Source: Boseongicola sp. SB0665_bin_10 (GTDB lineage: Bacteria > Pseudomonadota > Alphaproteobacteria > Rhodobacterales > Rhodobacteraceae). From it: a DNA stretch of 64,000 bases. Position numbers and translations under genes: made by a program. Location of the stretch: contig VXSG01000099.1 of NCBI GenBank assembly GCA_009838075.1, positions 1 to 64,000 on the forward strand. The letters run 5' to 3'. The notes below the pieces were generated by a model. It did no database searches, was not told the DNA's origin, and saw nothing but the letters and a program-made list of their open reading frames with translations. Shown here piece by piece: positions 9,854 to 21,169 of this stretch. Position 1 is the stretch's first letter. Each line of letters opens with the position of its first letter.

Positions 9854-11233
9854 ATGCCCGATTCAACCCACGCCGAGGAACGTCCCGAACTGCGCGGGCA
9901 GGCGCGCGCGCTCCTCCGCCTCGGCCTGCCCATTGTCGCGTCGCAACTGGCGCACATGGCCATCGTCACGACCGACACGGTCATGATCGGATGGTACGAC
10001 GTCCCCTCGCTCGCCGCGCTGTCCCTTTCGGGAGGCATCTGGTTCATCATCTTCATTCTCGGATCGGGCTTCGCCTGGGCGGTGATGCCCATCGTCGCCT
10101 CGGCAATCGCGCTCAACGACATGCGGGAGGTGCGCCGGGCAACCCGGATGGCAATGTGGCTGTCGGCCCTCTATGGCATGATCGTCACGCCGCTGTTCCT
10201 GTTCTTCGAGCCCATCTTCCTGGCCATGGGCCAGGATCCCCAAGTCGCTCACCTGTCCGGACGATACATGGTCTGGTTCGGCCTGGCCACGGTGCCCGCG
10301 CTCCTCGTCACGACCCTGCGAAGCTATCTGTCGGCCCTTGAGCGGCCGAATGTCTTCCTTGCCGTGATCCTTTTCGCCGGGCTTCTGAACATTGTGCTGA
10401 ACTACGCGCTGATTTTCGGCAATCTTGGCGCCCCGGAACTGGGCATCGCGGGCGCGGGCATCGCTTCGCTGATCGGGAACCTCGCATCCTTCGTGCTGCT
10501 GGCCCACTTCTCGGCCCGGGTCCGCCCGGATTTCGCGCTCTTTCGCAACATCCACAGGCCGGATCGCACGTTCCTCGGCCGCGTGTTCCGGCTCGGCTGG
10601 CCCATCGGGCTCACAAATTTTGCCGAGACCGGGCTGTTCGCGGCTTCAACGCTGATGATGGGGTGGGTAGGCACCGTCGCGCTTGCGGCCCACGGCGTGG
10701 CACTCCAGGTCGCAAGCCTCACCTTCATGATGCATCTCGGGCTGAGCCAGGCGATAACCGTCCGCGCAAGCCGTGCCTGGGGCATGGGCGACCGGGCACA
10801 GCTGAAAGTCGCCAGCCAGGCCGCGATGATCCTTTCTCTCGCAGCATCCGTGACAACGATCGTGCTTTTCCTGACCGTGCCCGAATTCCTCATCGGCCTG
10901 TTCGTCGATCCGCTGGATCCCCAAAGGCCCGCCATCCTGGCGGTCGGCGCATCGCTGCTGGCCGTGGCAGCCCTGTTCCAGCTCGTCGACGCCGGGCAGG
11001 TCATGGCCCTCGGCATGCTGCGCGGCGTACAGGACACCCGGGTACCAATGATCATCGCGGTCGTGAGCTACTGGCTTGTCGGCCTGCCGGTCAGCTACTT
11101 CTTCGGCTTTGCGTTCCGGCTGGAAGGCGTGGGCATATGGCTCGGGCTCACGGTGGGTCTCGCCTGCGCGTGCGTGGCAATGCAGTTCCGATTCTGGACC
11201 CGCTACGTCGGGCCGGCAAGGATGGCAAGCTGA
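9854..11233 (+). CDS. MATE-family multidrug/toxin efflux transporter (NorM-like)
   Basis: 459 residues with twelve predicted membrane segments in two related halves, the MATE architecture. Typical motifs are ARALLRLGLPIVASQLAHMA at the start of helix 1 and DTVMIG in helix 2. Such proteins export cationic compounds in exchange for Na+ or H+. The ATG at 9854 gives the usual short cytoplasmic N-terminus; the frame continues upstream to 9608 but the extra residues look non-coding. No neighbouring regulator is seen. Confidence 0.93.
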   Translation: MPDSTHAEERPELRGQARALLRLGLPIVASQLAHMAIVTTDTVMIGWYDVPSLAALSLSGGIWFIIFILGSGFAWAVMPIVASAIALNDMREVRRATRMAMWLSALYGMIVTPLFLFFEPIFLAMGQDPQVAHLSGRYMVWFGLATVPALLVTTLRSYLSALERPNVFLAVILFAGLLNIVLNYALIFGNLGAPELGIAGAGIASLIGNLASFVLLAHFSARVRPDFALFRNIHRPDRTFLGRVFRLGWPIGLTNFAETGLFAASTLMMGWVGTVALAAHGVALQVASLTFMMHLGLSQAITVRASRAWGMGDRAQLKVASQAAMILSLAASVTTIVLFLTVPEFLIGLFVDPLDPQRPAILAVGASLLAVAALFQLVDAGQVMALGMLRGVQDTRVPMIIAVVSYWLVGLPVSYFFGFAFRLEGVGIWLGLTVGLACACVAMQFRFWTRYVGPARMAS

Positions 11234-11370
11234 GGCCGTGCCGTCCGCCTCGCCACACGGCCGAACCCCGAAAGCCGACGGAAACAGGTCTTGCCAAGCC
11301 GACGATCTGCCGTCGGCGCATCAAGGCATGCGCATCCTCGGCAGGAAGCCGGGGTGGCGCCCATGCCCGC

Positions 11371-11919
11371 CTATTGACGGCCCATCTTTTCCAGCTGCTC
11401 CTGAACGGCGGCGAGCTGGGTCCGAATCTCGTCAAGTTCCTCGGAAGCCCCGTCCTTCTTGCCTTTTCCGTCAGACGTGTCCGGGTCACCCGGTCCGAGC
11501 GTGCCGGTCATGGCCCTGATGAACGCCTCCTGCTGCGCCTTCATCGCCTCGAACCCGGGCATTGGCGACAGAGGGTTGGTCATGCTCTCCATGACCTGAG
11601 ACTGTCCCTTGCGCAACATCTCGAAGCTCATGGAGAGAAACTGCGGGACAACCGAATGCGCCTGGCTCGCATAGGATCGGACAAGGTCCGTCAGCACGTC
11701 CATCGGCAGGACATTCTCGCCCCGGCTCTCGTGCTCGGCAATGATCTGCAGGAGATACTGCCTTGTCACGTCATCGCCGCTCTTCAGGTCCACGATCTGC
11801 ACGTCGCGGCCCTCGCGGATGAACCGCGCGATGTCATCCAACGTCACGTAGTCCGAGGTCTCGGTATTGTAGAGACGTCGGCTGGCATACCTCTTGATCT
11901 GAAGTTTCTCTCCTGACAT
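11371..11919 (-). CDS. phaR: PhaR, polyhydroxyalkanoate synthesis repressor
   Basis: 182 residues. The N-terminal PHB/PHA DNA-binding domain has the diagnostic KRYASRRLYNTETSDYVTL at about 9-27, followed by the PHB_acc segment and a charged, Gln/Glu-rich C-terminal coiled coil. PhaR represses phasin and PHA genes and itself and is released by binding nascent polymer granules. The ATG at 11919 matches the family start. Its presence implies that the organism stores polyhydroxybutyrate; no synthase is in the window. Confidence 0.95.
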   Translation of the reverse strand: MSGEKLQIKRYASRRLYNTETSDYVTLDDIARFIREGRDVQIVDLKSGDDVTRQYLLQIIAEHESRGENVLPMDVLTDLVRSYASQAHSVVPQFLSMSFEMLRKGQSQVMESMTNPLSPMPGFEAMKAQQEAFIRAMTGTLGPGDPDTSDGKGKKDGASEELDEIRTQLAAVQEQLEKMGRQ

Positions 11920-11993
11920 CGGAGTCTCCCGGAATTTCGCCGCATTGCAGCTTACGACCGAAATTCTCGACGTCAAAGCGGTTTTGCGCAGCG

Positions 11994-12932
11994 CTACGGA
12001 GCCAGAAATCCGGGGCCGGCTTCGGCAAGCAGCGCCTCGGCGAGATCGCGGCCAAGCGCATGACCGTCTTCAACCGGCCCCGCCCGCGTTCCCGCATGCA
12101 CCTCGCTGCCGTCGGTTCGCAGGATCTCCCCGGTCAATTGCAGCCGTCCGTCCCTGACCTCGCCGTATCCGGCAACCGGCGTTCGGCATGTTGCGTCGAG
12201 ACGGGCCAGAAACGCGCGTTCCGCCTGCATCCGGGCCTCGGTTTCCGCGTGCCTGACGGCATCAACGAGCTGCGCCACGACGCGATCATCCTCCCGCCGC
12301 TCGATGCCGATGATGCCCTGCCCGACCGCAGGCAGCATGTCATGGACATCCATCGGCACCACCCGGGCGCTTCCTGCCAGCCCCAGCCGTCGCAGGCCCG
12401 CCATCGCCAGCAGCGTGCCCGTCGCCACGCCACTTTCCAGCTTGCGGATCCTTGTCTGGACATTGCCCCTGAACTCGACAACGTTCAGGTCCGGACGGCG
12501 GCGCAGGGCCTGGGCACGGCGCCTGAGGCTTGACGTTCCCAGGGTTGACCCTTCCGGCATCTCAGCCAAGGTGCCACCGGAGAGCGACACGAATGCGTCG
12601 CGAACGTCCTCGCCCCGAACGCAGGCGTCGATCACGAGACCATCTGGCTGAACGACGGGCACGTCCTTCATCGAATGCACGGCGCAATCGATCCGTCCTT
12701 CCAGAAGCGCATCCTCGATTTCCTTGGTGAACAGGCCCTTGCCGCCGAAATCGCGCAACGGCTGGTTGCTCACGCGATCCCCTGTCGTCCTGATCACGAC
12801 GATCTCGAATGATTCCGGATCGAGACCGTGCGCCGCGGTCAGGAGGTTGCGCACCTCGGTGGCCTGCGCCAGCGCAAGCGGACTGCCGCGGGTACCTATG
12901 CGGCACGGACGTTCACGATCCGGCTTCATCAT
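11994..12932 (-). CDS. hemC: HemC, hydroxymethylbilane synthase
   Basis: 312 residues. It polymerises four porphobilinogen units into hydroxymethylbilane in tetrapyrrole synthesis. The N-terminal [12 protein letters not shown] and the DVPV/SMKDVPV active-site stretch are present, and the cofactor-binding Cys lies in [12 protein letters not shown]. Tandem ATG codons at 12932 and 12929 are both possible starts. It is divergent from hemE with about 80 bases between, so the two haem genes may share control. Confidence 0.96.
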   Translation of the reverse strand: MMKPDRERPCRIGTRGSPLALAQATEVRNLLTAAHGLDPESFEIVVIRTTGDRVSNQPLRDFGGKGLFTKEIEDALLEGRIDCAVHSMKDVPVVQPDGLVIDACVRGEDVRDAFVSLSGGTLAEMPEGSTLGTSSLRRRAQALRRRPDLNVVEFRGNVQTRIRKLESGVATGTLLAMAGLRRLGLAGSARVVPMDVHDMLPAVGQGIIGIERREDDRVVAQLVDAVRHAETEARMQAERAFLARLDATCRTPVAGYGEVRDGRLQLTGEILRTDGSEVHAGTRAGPVEDGHALGRDLAEALLAEAGPGFLAP

Positions 12933-12993
12933 GCTCAGGGGTCTAATCGCCGCCGCGATGCAGGACAATGCTCTCTCTTGACAAGCCCTGACC

Positions 12994-13017
12994 ATGAAAG
13001 CAGAGCCGGAACCATGA
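12994..13017 (+). CDS. Possible 7-codon leader peptide ahead of hemE
   Basis: An ATG at 12994 opens the peptide MKAEPEP, whose TGA overlaps the hemE start as CCATGA. The arrangement would allow translational coupling, but such short frames arise by chance and nothing else supports it. Confidence 0.15.
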   Translation: MKAEPEP

Positions 13018-14102
13018 CCAAGAAGCTGCTGCGCACACTGGCGGGCGAACGGACCGAAACCCCGCCAGTCTGGATGATGCGCCAGGCAGGACGCCATCTG
13101 CCGGAATACAGGGACGCGCGCGCCCGGGCGGGAGACTTCCTTGATCTCTGCTACACGCCCGAACTTGCCGCCGAGGTGACGCTTCAGCCGGTCCGCCGCT
13201 ACGACCTTGATGCGGCGATCCTCTTTGCCGACATCCTCCTTGTTCCGGACGCCCTGGGGCTCGAAGTCCGGTTTGTCGAAGGCGACGGCCCAAGGCTCTC
13301 AACGGTGACCACGCGCGCGGAACTCGACGCCCTGCGGCCCCCGGACGCCATTCACGACCATCTCGCGCCGGTCTATGACACGCTCCGCATCGTTTCCGGC
13401 AAGCTGCCACCGGAAGCCGTGCTCATCGGCTTCGCCGGCGCTCCCTGGACCGTCGCCACCTACATGATCGCCGGAATGGGAACGCCTGGGCAGGGTCCTG
13501 CACATGCGCTCAAGTCGGAACAGCCCGGCTTGTTCGACGCCTTGATCGAGCGCTTGACGGATGCCACGATCTCCTATCTTTCCGCCCAGATCGATGCGGG
13601 AGCGGAAGTCGTCCAGCTGTTCGACAGCTGGGCCGGATCGCTGAGGGGCGAGGATTTCGAGAACTATGCCGTCGAACCCGCCCGCCGCATCGTCGGGGCC
13701 CTGAAGTCCCGCCATCCGGACGCGTCGGTCATTGCATTCCCGCGCGAGGCGGGATTGCGCTACGAGGGATTTGCCAGGCGCACGGGCGCGGACTGCGTTG
13801 CCCTCGACAACGCGGTCGATCCCGCCTGGGCGGCCCGCCACGTGCAGAAGGATGGCCCGGTTCAGGGAAATCTCGCCCCGGATATGCTGGTCGTCGGCGG
13901 AGATGCACTCGTTCGCGAGACCCGCACGATCCTGGAGGCCTTCAAGGCCGGCCCGCATGTCTTCAATCTCGGCCACGGCATCACGCCTGACGCGACTCCG
14001 GACAATGTTCATCTCATGATCGACACGATCCGCGACTGGACGCAGGTCCCCGGACTTGCCTCGCATGATCCGGGAACGCGTACGGCCGCATCCGGCACTT
14101 AG
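13014..14102 (+). CDS. hemE: HemE, uroporphyrinogen decarboxylase
   Basis: 362 residues of the uroporphyrinogen-III decarboxylase family. Signature 1 is [16 protein letters not shown] near residue 17 and signature 2 is [13 protein letters not shown] near 145. It removes four carboxyl groups to make coproporphyrinogen III in the cytosol. The ATG at 13014 sits a few bases after GGAAC. It is divergent from hemC. Confidence 0.97.
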   Translation: MTKKLLRTLAGERTETPPVWMMRQAGRHLPEYRDARARAGDFLDLCYTPELAAEVTLQPVRRYDLDAAILFADILLVPDALGLEVRFVEGDGPRLSTVTTRAELDALRPPDAIHDHLAPVYDTLRIVSGKLPPEAVLIGFAGAPWTVATYMIAGMGTPGQGPAHALKSEQPGLFDALIERLTDATISYLSAQIDAGAEVVQLFDSWAGSLRGEDFENYAVEPARRIVGALKSRHPDASVIAFPREAGLRYEGFARRTGADCVALDNAVDPAWAARHVQKDGPVQGNLAPDMLVVGGDALVRETRTILEAFKAGPHVFNLGHGITPDATPDNVHLMIDTIRDWTQVPGLASHDPGTRTAASGT

Positions 14103-14163
14103 CGACTGGGAGGGCGGCTGGCCTGGCTGAACGCGCGCCCGGCAAGGGCGGCCGCGCCGGACT

Positions 14164-16491
14164 TCATTCCGCAGTCAGCAAGGGCGGCCTCTTCCTTGAG
14201 GACAGCCGCTTGGTCTTGCGCTCGATCCTGAGATCAAGCTCACCGCCCTTGACGCCGACCCTTACAATGCCGCCCTTGGCGAGCTTGCCGAACAGCAGCT
14301 CCTCGGCCAACGGCTTCTTGATCTCCTCCTGGATGACGCGCGCGAGCGGCCGTGCACCCATCTTGTCGTCATAGCCCTTGTTCGCCAGCCACTCGGCAGC
14401 ACGCCGCGTCAACTCGATGTGGACGCCGCGATCCATCAACTGCGCCTCAAGCTGAAGGACGAACTTTTCGACGACTTGCAGAATGACCTCCGCCGGCAGC
14501 GCGGCGAAGGAAATCACGGCGTCAAGCCGGTTCCGAAACTCGGGAGAGAACATGCGTTCGATCGCCTCCGTGTCCTCGCCCTCGCGGCGGTCCCGGCCAA
14601 ACCCCACAGCGGCCCGCGCCATGTCTGAGGCGCCGGCATTCGAGGTCATGATCAGAACCACGTTCCGGAAGTTCACGGCCCGGCCGTTGTGATCGGTCAG
14701 CTTCCCGTGGTCCATCACCTGAAGCAGGATGTTGAACACGTCCGGATGCGCCTTCTCGATCTCGTCCAGGAGCAGGACGCAATGAGGATGCTGGTCGACG
14801 CCGTCGGTCAGAAGCCCGCCTTGGTCAAAGCCGACATAGCCCGGAGGTGCGCCAATCAGCCGGCTGACTGCATGCTTCTCCATGTATTCCGACATGTCGA
14901 ACCGCAGCAGCTCAACGCCCAGCACGTCCGCGAGCTGGCGTGCCACTTCCGTCTTTCCGACACCCGTCGGCCCCGCGAACAGGTAGTTTCCGATCGGCTT
15001 TTCCTGTTCACGAAGCCCTGCGCGGCTGAGCTTGATGGCCGAGGCGAGGGCCTCGATGGCGCGCTCCTGCCCGAACACCACGCGCTTCAGTGACGCTTCG
15101 AGATCCTTCAGGACCGTGGCATCGTCCTTGGACACGTTCTTGGGCGGGATGCGCGCGATCTTGGCCACGACCGTCTCGATCTGAGAGACGTCGATGGTCT
15201 TCCGGCGCTTCTTGATCTCAACGAGGCGTTGCGCGGCGCCGGCCTCGTCAATCACGTCAATTGCCTTGTCCGGCAACCTTCGGTCATTGATGTAGCGCGC
15301 CGACAGCTCGACCGCCGACCGCACGGCATCGTCGGTGTAACTGACCGCGTGGTGGTCCTCGAAATACGGCTTGAGCCCGAGGAGAATCTGAATCGAGTCG
15401 TCCACAGTCGGTTCGACCACGTCAATCTTCTGGAAGCGGCGGGACAGCGCCCGGTCCTTTTCGAATTGCTGCCGGTACTCCTTGTACGTGGTGGACCCCA
15501 TGCAACGCAGCCGCCCGCCCTGCAACGCGGGTTTCAGCAGGTTGGACGCGTCCATGGCGCCGCCCGACGTCGCGCCCGCGCCGATCACGGCATGGATTTC
15601 GTCAATGAACAGAATTGCGTCGGGGTGGTCCTCGAGTTCCTGCACCACGGACTTCATGCGCTCCTCGAAGTCGCCCCGATAGCGCGTGCCCGCCAGCAAG
15701 GCACCCATGTCCAGCGAATATATCGTGGCTCCATGCAGCACTTCCGGCGTGGTCTTCTCGACGATCTTCTTGGCCAGTCCTTCCGCGATCGCCGTCTTGC
15801 CGACCCCCGGGTCACCGACCAGCAGGGGATTGTTCTTCCGACGCCGGCACAGCACCTGCACGCAGCGCTCCGCTTCGTGCTCCCGCCCGATCAGCGGATC
15901 GACATCACCCTTGGTCGCCTTCGCATTGAGGTCCACGCAGAACTTTGCGAGCGCCGACTCCTTGTTGTCCTCTTCCTCCGCCTGCCGAACCCCGTGATCT
16001 TCCTCGACCTCGCTGGCGCCCGTCACTGACCGCGTCTCGCCAAAGGCCGGATCCTTTGCCACGCCGTGGGCAATGAAGTTCACCGCGTCATAGCGCGTCA
16101 TGTCCTGGGCCTGGAGGAAGTAGGCTGCGTTCGATTCGCGCTCCGCGAATATCGCCACCAGCACGTTGGCCCCGGTCACTTCGGTCCGCCCGCTTGACTG
16201 CACATGGATGGCGGCTCGCTGAATCACGCGCTGGAATGCTGCGGTCGGCACGGCCTCCGATCCGTCGATCCCGGTGACAAGAGACGAAAGATCGTCCTCG
16301 ATGAACTGCTTCAGGGTCCTCTGCAAGTCATCGAGGTCAACCGAGCAGGCCTTCATCACCCTTGCGGCGTCCGGTTCGTCGATCAGTGCGAGAAGAAGGT
16401 GCTCGAGGGTGGCAAGTTCATGGCGGCGGGAATTGGCAATGGCCAGCGCCGCATGAATCGCGCCTTCCAGCGTATTCGAGAAACTTGGCAC
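14164..16491 (-). CDS. clpA: ClpA, ATP-dependent Clp protease ATP-binding subunit
   Basis: 775 residues in the order Clp-N double repeat (about 1-140), AAA+ module 1 with Walker A GDPGVGKTAIA, AAA+ module 2 with Walker A GPTGVGKTEVA, and the D2-small domain. It lacks the coiled middle domain of ClpB, so ClpA is the right name. ClpA unfolds N-degron and adaptor-delivered substrates for ClpP. The GTG at 16491 begins VPSFSNTLE, the usual ClpA N-terminus, and has GAGGAG about nine bases upstream; longer in-frame starts are unlikely. A ClpS adaptor gene is not adjacent. Confidence 0.95.
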   Translation of the reverse strand: MPSFSNTLEGAIHAALAIANSRRHELATLEHLLLALIDEPDAARVMKACSVDLDDLQRTLKQFIEDDLSSLVTGIDGSEAVPTAAFQRVIQRAAIHVQSSGRTEVTGANVLVAIFAERESNAAYFLQAQDMTRYDAVNFIAHGVAKDPAFGETRSVTGASEVEEDHGVRQAEEEDNKESALAKFCVDLNAKATKGDVDPLIGREHEAERCVQVLCRRRKNNPLLVGDPGVGKTAIAEGLAKKIVEKTTPEVLHGATIYSLDMGALLAGTRYRGDFEERMKSVVQELEDHPDAILFIDEIHAVIGAGATSGGAMDASNLLKPALQGGRLRCMGSTTYKEYRQQFEKDRALSRRFQKIDVVEPTVDDSIQILLGLKPYFEDHHAVSYTDDAVRSAVELSARYINDRRLPDKAIDVIDEAGAAQRLVEIKKRRKTIDVSQIETVVAKIARIPPKNVSKDDATVLKDLEASLKRVVFGQERAIEALASAIKLSRAGLREQEKPIGNYLFAGPTGVGKTEVARQLADVLGVELLRFDMSEYMEKHAVSRLIGAPPGYVGFDQGGLLTDGVDQHPHCVLLLDEIEKAHPDVFNILLQVMDHGKLTDHNGRAVNFRNVVLIMTSNAGASDMARAAVGFGRDRREGEDTEAIERMFSPEFRNRLDAVISFAALPAEVILQVVEKFVLQLEAQLMDRGVHIELTRRAAEWLANKGYDDKMGARPLARVIQEEIKKPLAEELLFGKLAKGGIVRVGVKGGELDLRIERKTKRLSSRKRPPLLTAE

Positions 16492-17216
16492 GCGCAGAGG
16501 CTCCTCTACTCTGTTCTCGTCCTGCCGGCCAGGCGACTCCCAGGGCACCGGCCGCATGCAGTCAGGATTCTGCCAGAAATCGCGAGCTTCAAGCCTTTTT
16601 TCTTCCAGTTGGATCACATTTTTCGGCGACGGCGCCATTTTGCATCGGATTCAAGGCACTGTCGACCGTCAAATCCATGGTTGGCGTCGTCCGAAGCACC
16701 GTCAAGGGGTTCGAAAGAGGCCGTGGCTTTCGCAATGCCGCGTCCTGTCAAGAATGGTCACATGCAGCCAGGGTCGCCGGCGACGTCGGTCGATGCAACG
16801 TGTCCCTCGTCGTCGCATGTCATCGAATTGACCTGCGGCGCCTGACTTGCGCCCCGGCAGTCGGGCAGGCATTGTGTCCTTTCGTCAGCAATGCGACGGC
16901 CGGATTCAGTGGTGCTGGGCGGACCGCTGCCAGGGCCGTCCAGCGCGACGGCGCTCAGAACGACGAAGCAGGTTGCCTTCCAAGTCTGCCGGCGGGGACA
17001 GGCGCATCGCGGATCTTGTCCATGGCTGCCGGCGACGACGTGTCTTGCAGCTCCTCAAGTTCGTCCAGCGCATCGACCGCTTCCGTCCATTCCGCCCGCC
17101 CAGGCTCAAGGACGTGTCGGGGGCAAGCCCAGGCATGTACCAGGTGATCCAAATCGTGTCAGGAATTCACCCTTGCGACGGCCTTTCCTGAACGGCCCGG
17201 ACGCAGCTCGCGACAT
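16492..17216. other. No recognisable gene (about 725 bases)
   Basis: It contains the clpA upstream region (ribosome site at about 16500-16507). The remaining sequence has only low-quality open frames on both strands. No RNA gene was recognised. Confidence 0.5.
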
Positions 17217-17984
17217 TCAAAACGAGTCCTTGCGACGACGGATCTCGCCAAAGACCTCTGCATCGCTGGCACCGCTCATGCCGAGTCCCGACTTGATCTC
17301 CGCGATGCCGGCGCGGAGGAACGGATTGGTCGCAAGCTCCTCGGACAGAAGGGACGGCACGGTCGGCTCGCCCCTGGAACGTGCCTCGGCGATTCGCGCG
17401 ATGCGCTCCTGAAGCGCCGAACTGTCAGGCTCGATGGTGATCGCAAATCGTGCGTTCGCCTCGGTGTATTCGTGCCCCGAACAAATGGTCGTGTCGCCCG
17501 GGAGTTCCGCAATCTTGCTGAGGCTTGCCCACATCTGGTCCATTGCGCCCTCGAACACGCGCCCGCAGCCAAGGGCCATGAGACTGTCGGCGGTGAATGC
17601 GACCTTCGCGACCGGTACGTGGAACGCGATATGGCCGACCGTATGCCCCGAAACGTCGAGAACCGCCGTTTCGGCGCCGAGCAACTCGAACCGATCACCG
17701 TCGGACACGGCGAGATCCAGGGGAGGCAATCGCCTTGCGTCCGCCGCCGCACCGACCACTCGCGCCTCGCCGGCAATGCCGGCCGTCAGTTCGTCCAGCC
17801 CCTGGACGTGGTCCGCGTGATGGTGCGTCAGGAGAATGTCCGTGACCGTCACGTCACGTGCGGCGATTTCCGAAAGAATCGGCGCAGCCTCCGGCACGTC
17901 CACAACGGCCGCGTTGCCACCGCATGTCAGCAGGAACGCGTAATTGTCTTCAAGGCATGGAATCGTGACGGTCTCAAAAGACAT
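17217..17984 (-). CDS. gloB: GloB, hydroxyacylglutathione hydrolase (glyoxalase II)
   Basis: 255 residues. The metallo-beta-lactamase motif THHHADH near residue 52 and the later His ([15 protein letters not shown]) give the two-metal site. The C-terminal HAGH domain ends with NPFLRAG. It hydrolyses S-D-lactoylglutathione to D-lactate and glutathione in methylglyoxal detoxification. The ATG at 17984 matches the family. It is divergent from a methyltransferase, a common alphaproteobacterial pairing. Confidence 0.95.
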   Translation of the reverse strand: MSFETVTIPCLEDNYAFLLTCGGNAAVVDVPEAAPILSEIAARDVTVTDILLTHHHADHVQGLDELTAGIAGEARVVGAAADARRLPPLDLAVSDGDRFELLGAETAVLDVSGHTVGHIAFHVPVAKVAFTADSLMALGCGRVFEGAMDQMWASLSKIAELPGDTTICSGHEYTEANARFAITIEPDSSALQERIARIAEARSRGEPTVPSLLSEELATNPFLRAGIAEIKSGLGMSGASDAEVFGEIRRRKDSF

Positions 17985-18046
17985 GGCATTACCCTCTTGC
18001 GTCGTTATGCTGGCGCCAATTGTCGGCGAAAGCTTCCGGGAGAGCA

Positions 18047-18793
18047 ATGCACTTCGACGTGGTCGACCTTGACGCCTTCTATGGCAAGACCCGTCTTGGA
18101 CGGATCGCGCGAGGCGCCATTCGGGCTCGCATGCACGAACTCTGGCCCGACACGCGCGGGATGAACGTCCTGGGATTCGGATTCGCTGTTCCGCTCCTCG
18201 GACCGCATCTTGATGCCGCGCGTCGCGTGACGGCGCTGATGCCGGGTCGGCAGGGCGTGAAGCGCTGGCCGGCCGGGCGTCCCAACGTCTCGGTGCTCTG
18301 CGAGGAAACCCTGTGGCCCGTAGAGACCGACAGCGTTGACCGGCTGATCGTCCTTCACGGGCTTGAGTCCAGCGAGCACCCGATCGCGCTTCTCGATGAA
18401 TGCTACCGTGTTCTCGCGCCCGAGGGCCGTGGCATTCTTGTCGTGCCGAACCGCGCCGGGCTGTGGTCGAGCCGCGACGCGACACCCTTCGGATTCGGTC
18501 GGCCCTACACGCTCGGCCAGCTTGAAGGCATGCTCTCCGCAATCGGCCTTGTGCCCGAGCGACATCGTGCGGCACTTTACCAGCCACCCAGCGAAAAGCG
18601 CTTCTGGCTCAGGACGGGCCCGTTCTGGGAAAGGCTGGGCGCGCGGGTCGCAAATCGCTTTGCCGGGGGCGTGCTTCTCGTCGAAGTCACAAAGCAGGTC
18701 CCGGCACCGCCCCGGGCCGGGTTGGCGGAGGCGATCAGGCGGCCCCTGGGCGTCCTGGACGGAATCGCCGTTCCCGGACCCAAGCCGGTCTGA
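18047..18793 (+). CDS. Class I SAM-dependent methyltransferase (DUF-type, gloB neighbour)
   Basis: 248 residues. A Rossmann-type fold is visible: the glycine motif is VLGFGFAVP near 45, and the acidic loop and post-motif segment is [10 protein letters not shown] followed by [16 protein letters not shown]. The methyl acceptor is unknown. The gene is divergent from gloB with 62 bases between, as in many Rhodobacterales. The ATG at 18047 follows GGGAGAGC; an earlier in-frame codon at 18020 is less likely. Confidence 0.8.
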   Translation: MHFDVVDLDAFYGKTRLGRIARGAIRARMHELWPDTRGMNVLGFGFAVPLLGPHLDAARRVTALMPGRQGVKRWPAGRPNVSVLCEETLWPVETDSVDRLIVLHGLESSEHPIALLDECYRVLAPEGRGILVVPNRAGLWSSRDATPFGFGRPYTLGQLEGMLSAIGLVPERHRAALYQPPSEKRFWLRTGPFWERLGARVANRFAGGVLLVEVTKQVPAPPRAGLAEAIRRPLGVLDGIAVPGPKPV

Positions 18794-19040
18794 TCAGGGT
18801 CAGGGGGAATCGGCAAGAATTTGCCTCGCGTCCCGCATCCGCAATGCTGCATTCCGCAGCACTCGGACCAAGTGACTGGAATGTGGCGGGTTTTGCGTTG
18901 CTGCACGGGTTGCCTACCCTGTTGCGGCACAGAAATTCCTCTGCTACATGACCGCTGATCTGCTCGCGGGAAGTGCCCGCCGACAATGGCCAATTGCGTC
19001 GGCGACCCGGCGGAAGCGGCAAGCTTGGGAAAGGGGACAA

Positions 19041-19601
19041 GTGTCGGAATCCGCCTCAATTTCCTCCGGAATCGCCGCACGCTACGCGACGGCCGTTTTC
19101 GAGCTGGCGAAGGACGGCGATGGACTTGACCGCCTTGGGCAGGATGTCGACGCGCTGGATGCGGCCCTTTCCGAGAGCGAAGACTTTCGCAGCCTGATAC
19201 GCTCGCCGATCTATACGCGCGACGATCAGGGAAATGCCGTTGCGGCCATCGCCGCGGGCATGGATCTTTCCGGCACGATGGCGAACGCGCTCGGGCTGAT
19301 GGCGTCGAAGCGCCGCCTCTTCGTGCTGCCCCAGCTTGTCATTGCACTCCGACGACTCGTCGCGGACGAGAAGGGCGAAGTGACCGCCGAGGTGCGCACT
19401 GCGACCGCCCTCACGGATGGGCAGAGGACAAGGCTTGCCGCCGCGCTCAAGGCGTCCGTCCGCAAGGACGTGAAGATGAACGTTGCCGTCGATGAAAGCC
19501 TGATCGGCGGCCTGGTCGTCAGGGTGGGTTCGAAGATGATCGACACCTCGATCGCGTCGAGGCTTGCGGCCCTGCAGAACACAATGAACGAGGTCGGTTA
19601 A
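19041..19601 (+). CDS. atpH: AtpH, F1 ATP synthase delta subunit
   Basis: 186 residues. The OSCP/delta subunit links F1 to the peripheral stalk. The N-terminal half ([11 protein letters not shown]) and the C-terminal motif [16 protein letters not shown] are typical. The GTG at 19041 is chosen because it follows AAGGGGAC and matches the family start ([11 protein letters not shown]). It is the first gene of the atpHAGDC operon and its TAA abuts the atpA ATG. A weak promoter candidate is TTGCGT (18893-18898) and TACCCT (18915-18920), 16 bases apart. The Fo genes are elsewhere, as usual in this group. Confidence 0.95.
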   Translation: MSESASISSGIAARYATAVFELAKDGDGLDRLGQDVDALDAALSESEDFRSLIRSPIYTRDDQGNAVAAIAAGMDLSGTMANALGLMASKRRLFVLPQLVIALRRLVADEKGEVTAEVRTATALTDGQRTRLAAALKASVRKDVKMNVAVDESLIGGLVVRVGSKMIDTSIASRLAALQNTMNEVG

Positions 19602-21140
19602 ATGACGATCCAAGCAGCAGAAATCTCTGCAATCCTCAAGGAGCAGATCCAGAATTTCGGCCAGGAAGCCGAAGTCGCCGAAGTTGGCCGCGTGCTCAGC
19701 GTCGGGGACGGCATTGCCCGTGTCTACGGCCTCGACAATGTCCAGGCCGGGGAGATGGTCGAGTTTCCCGGCGGCATCATGGGGATGGCGCTCAACCTCG
19801 AAAGCGACAATGTCGGCATCGTGATCTTCGGCACGGACCGGGACATCAAGGAAGGCGACACGGTCAAGCGCACGAACGCCATCGTGGACGTGCCGGCCGG
19901 AGACGCGCTCCTGGGGCGCGTCGTGGACGGTCTCGGCAACCCGCTCGACGACAAGGGCCCGATCAAGGCAGCCGAGCGCCGGGTTGCGGACGTGAAGGCT
20001 CCCGGCATCATCCCGCGTCGCTCCGTGCATGAGCCCATGGCCACGGGGCTCAAGGCGGTGGACGCCATGATCCCGATCGGCAGGGGCCAACGGGAACTCA
20101 TCATCGGCGACCGGCAGACCGGAAAGACCGCCGTGGCGCTGGACACGATCCTGAACCAGAAGTCGTACAACGAGGCTGCCGGCGATGACGAAGGCAAGAA
20201 GCTCTATTGCGTCTACGTCGCGATCGGCCAAAAGCGGTCGACCGTTGCGCAGCTCGTCAGGAAGCTCGAGGAATCGGGCGCGATCGACTATACGATCGTC
20301 GTTGCCGCCACCGCCTCGGACCCGGCCCCGATGCAGTTCCTCGCTCCCTATGCCGCAACGGCGATGGCGGAGTATTTCCGGGACAATGGCCGCCATGCGC
20401 TGATCATCTACGACGATCTCTCCAAGCAGGCCGTGTCCTATCGCCAGATGTCGCTTCTGCTCCGCCGTCCGCCGGGACGCGAAGCATATCCCGGCGACGT
20501 CTTCTACCTGCACTCGCGGCTTCTCGAACGCTCGGCGAAGCTCAACGCGGACAACGGCGCCGGATCGCTGACGGCACTGCCCATCATCGAAACCCAGGGC
20601 GGGGACGTGTCGGCCTTCATCCCGACCAACGTGATCTCGATCACGGACGGCCAGATCTTCCTTGAAACGGACCTGTTCTACCAGGGCATCCGCCCCGCGG
20701 TGAACACGGGCCTGTCGGTGTCGCGCGTCGGCTCCTCCGCCCAGACCGCCTCGATGAAGTCGGTCGCAGGTTCGGTGAAGCTTGAGCTTGCCCAGTATCG
20801 CGAGATGGCGGCATTTGCGCAGTTCGGCTCGGACCTTGATGCTGCGACGCAGCGTCTCCTGAACCGTGGTGCGCGACTGACCGAGATCATGAAGCAGCCG
20901 CAGTACTCGCCGTTGACCAACGCGGAAATCGTCTGCGTCATCTTTTCCGGCATCAACGGGTATCTCGACGGGATCGGGTTAGGCGACGTGGGACGCTTCG
21001 AAAGGGGCCTGATCAACCACCTGCGCTCCAAGCACCAGGAACTTCTCGACTGGATCACGGCCGAGGACCCGAAGGTCACCGGCGACGCCGCCGACAGGAT
21101 CAAGGCGGCAGTCGACGAATTCGCCAGCGACTTCTCGTAA
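19602..21140 (+). CDS. atpA: AtpA, F1 ATP synthase alpha subunit
   Basis: 512 residues. The non-catalytic nucleotide-binding subunit has Walker [12 protein letters not shown] near 170, the arginine-finger region [10 protein letters not shown] near 370 and a C-terminal helical domain. It starts directly after the atpH stop with GAGG as ribosome site. Alternates with beta subunits in the F1 hexamer at the inner membrane. Confidence 0.99.
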   Translation: MTIQAAEISAILKEQIQNFGQEAEVAEVGRVLSVGDGIARVYGLDNVQAGEMVEFPGGIMGMALNLESDNVGIVIFGTDRDIKEGDTVKRTNAIVDVPAGDALLGRVVDGLGNPLDDKGPIKAAERRVADVKAPGIIPRRSVHEPMATGLKAVDAMIPIGRGQRELIIGDRQTGKTAVALDTILNQKSYNEAAGDDEGKKLYCVYVAIGQKRSTVAQLVRKLEESGAIDYTIVVAATASDPAPMQFLAPYAATAMAEYFRDNGRHALIIYDDLSKQAVSYRQMSLLLRRPPGREAYPGDVFYLHSRLLERSAKLNADNGAGSLTALPIIETQGGDVSAFIPTNVISITDGQIFLETDLFYQGIRPAVNTGLSVSRVGSSAQTASMKSVAGSVKLELAQYREMAAFAQFGSDLDAATQRLLNRGARLTEIMKQPQYSPLTNAEIVCVIFSGINGYLDGIGLGDVGRFERGLINHLRSKHQELLDWITAEDPKVTGDAADRIKAAVDEFASDFS

Positions 21141-21169
21141 TCCCCGAACCGGCCTGAAGGACAGCGGGA

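Noticed and set aside
10663-11916. Plus-strand open frame of 417 codons across the end of the MATE gene and phaR
   Set aside because: It is out of frame with the MATE gene and antisense to phaR; composition is not protein-like.
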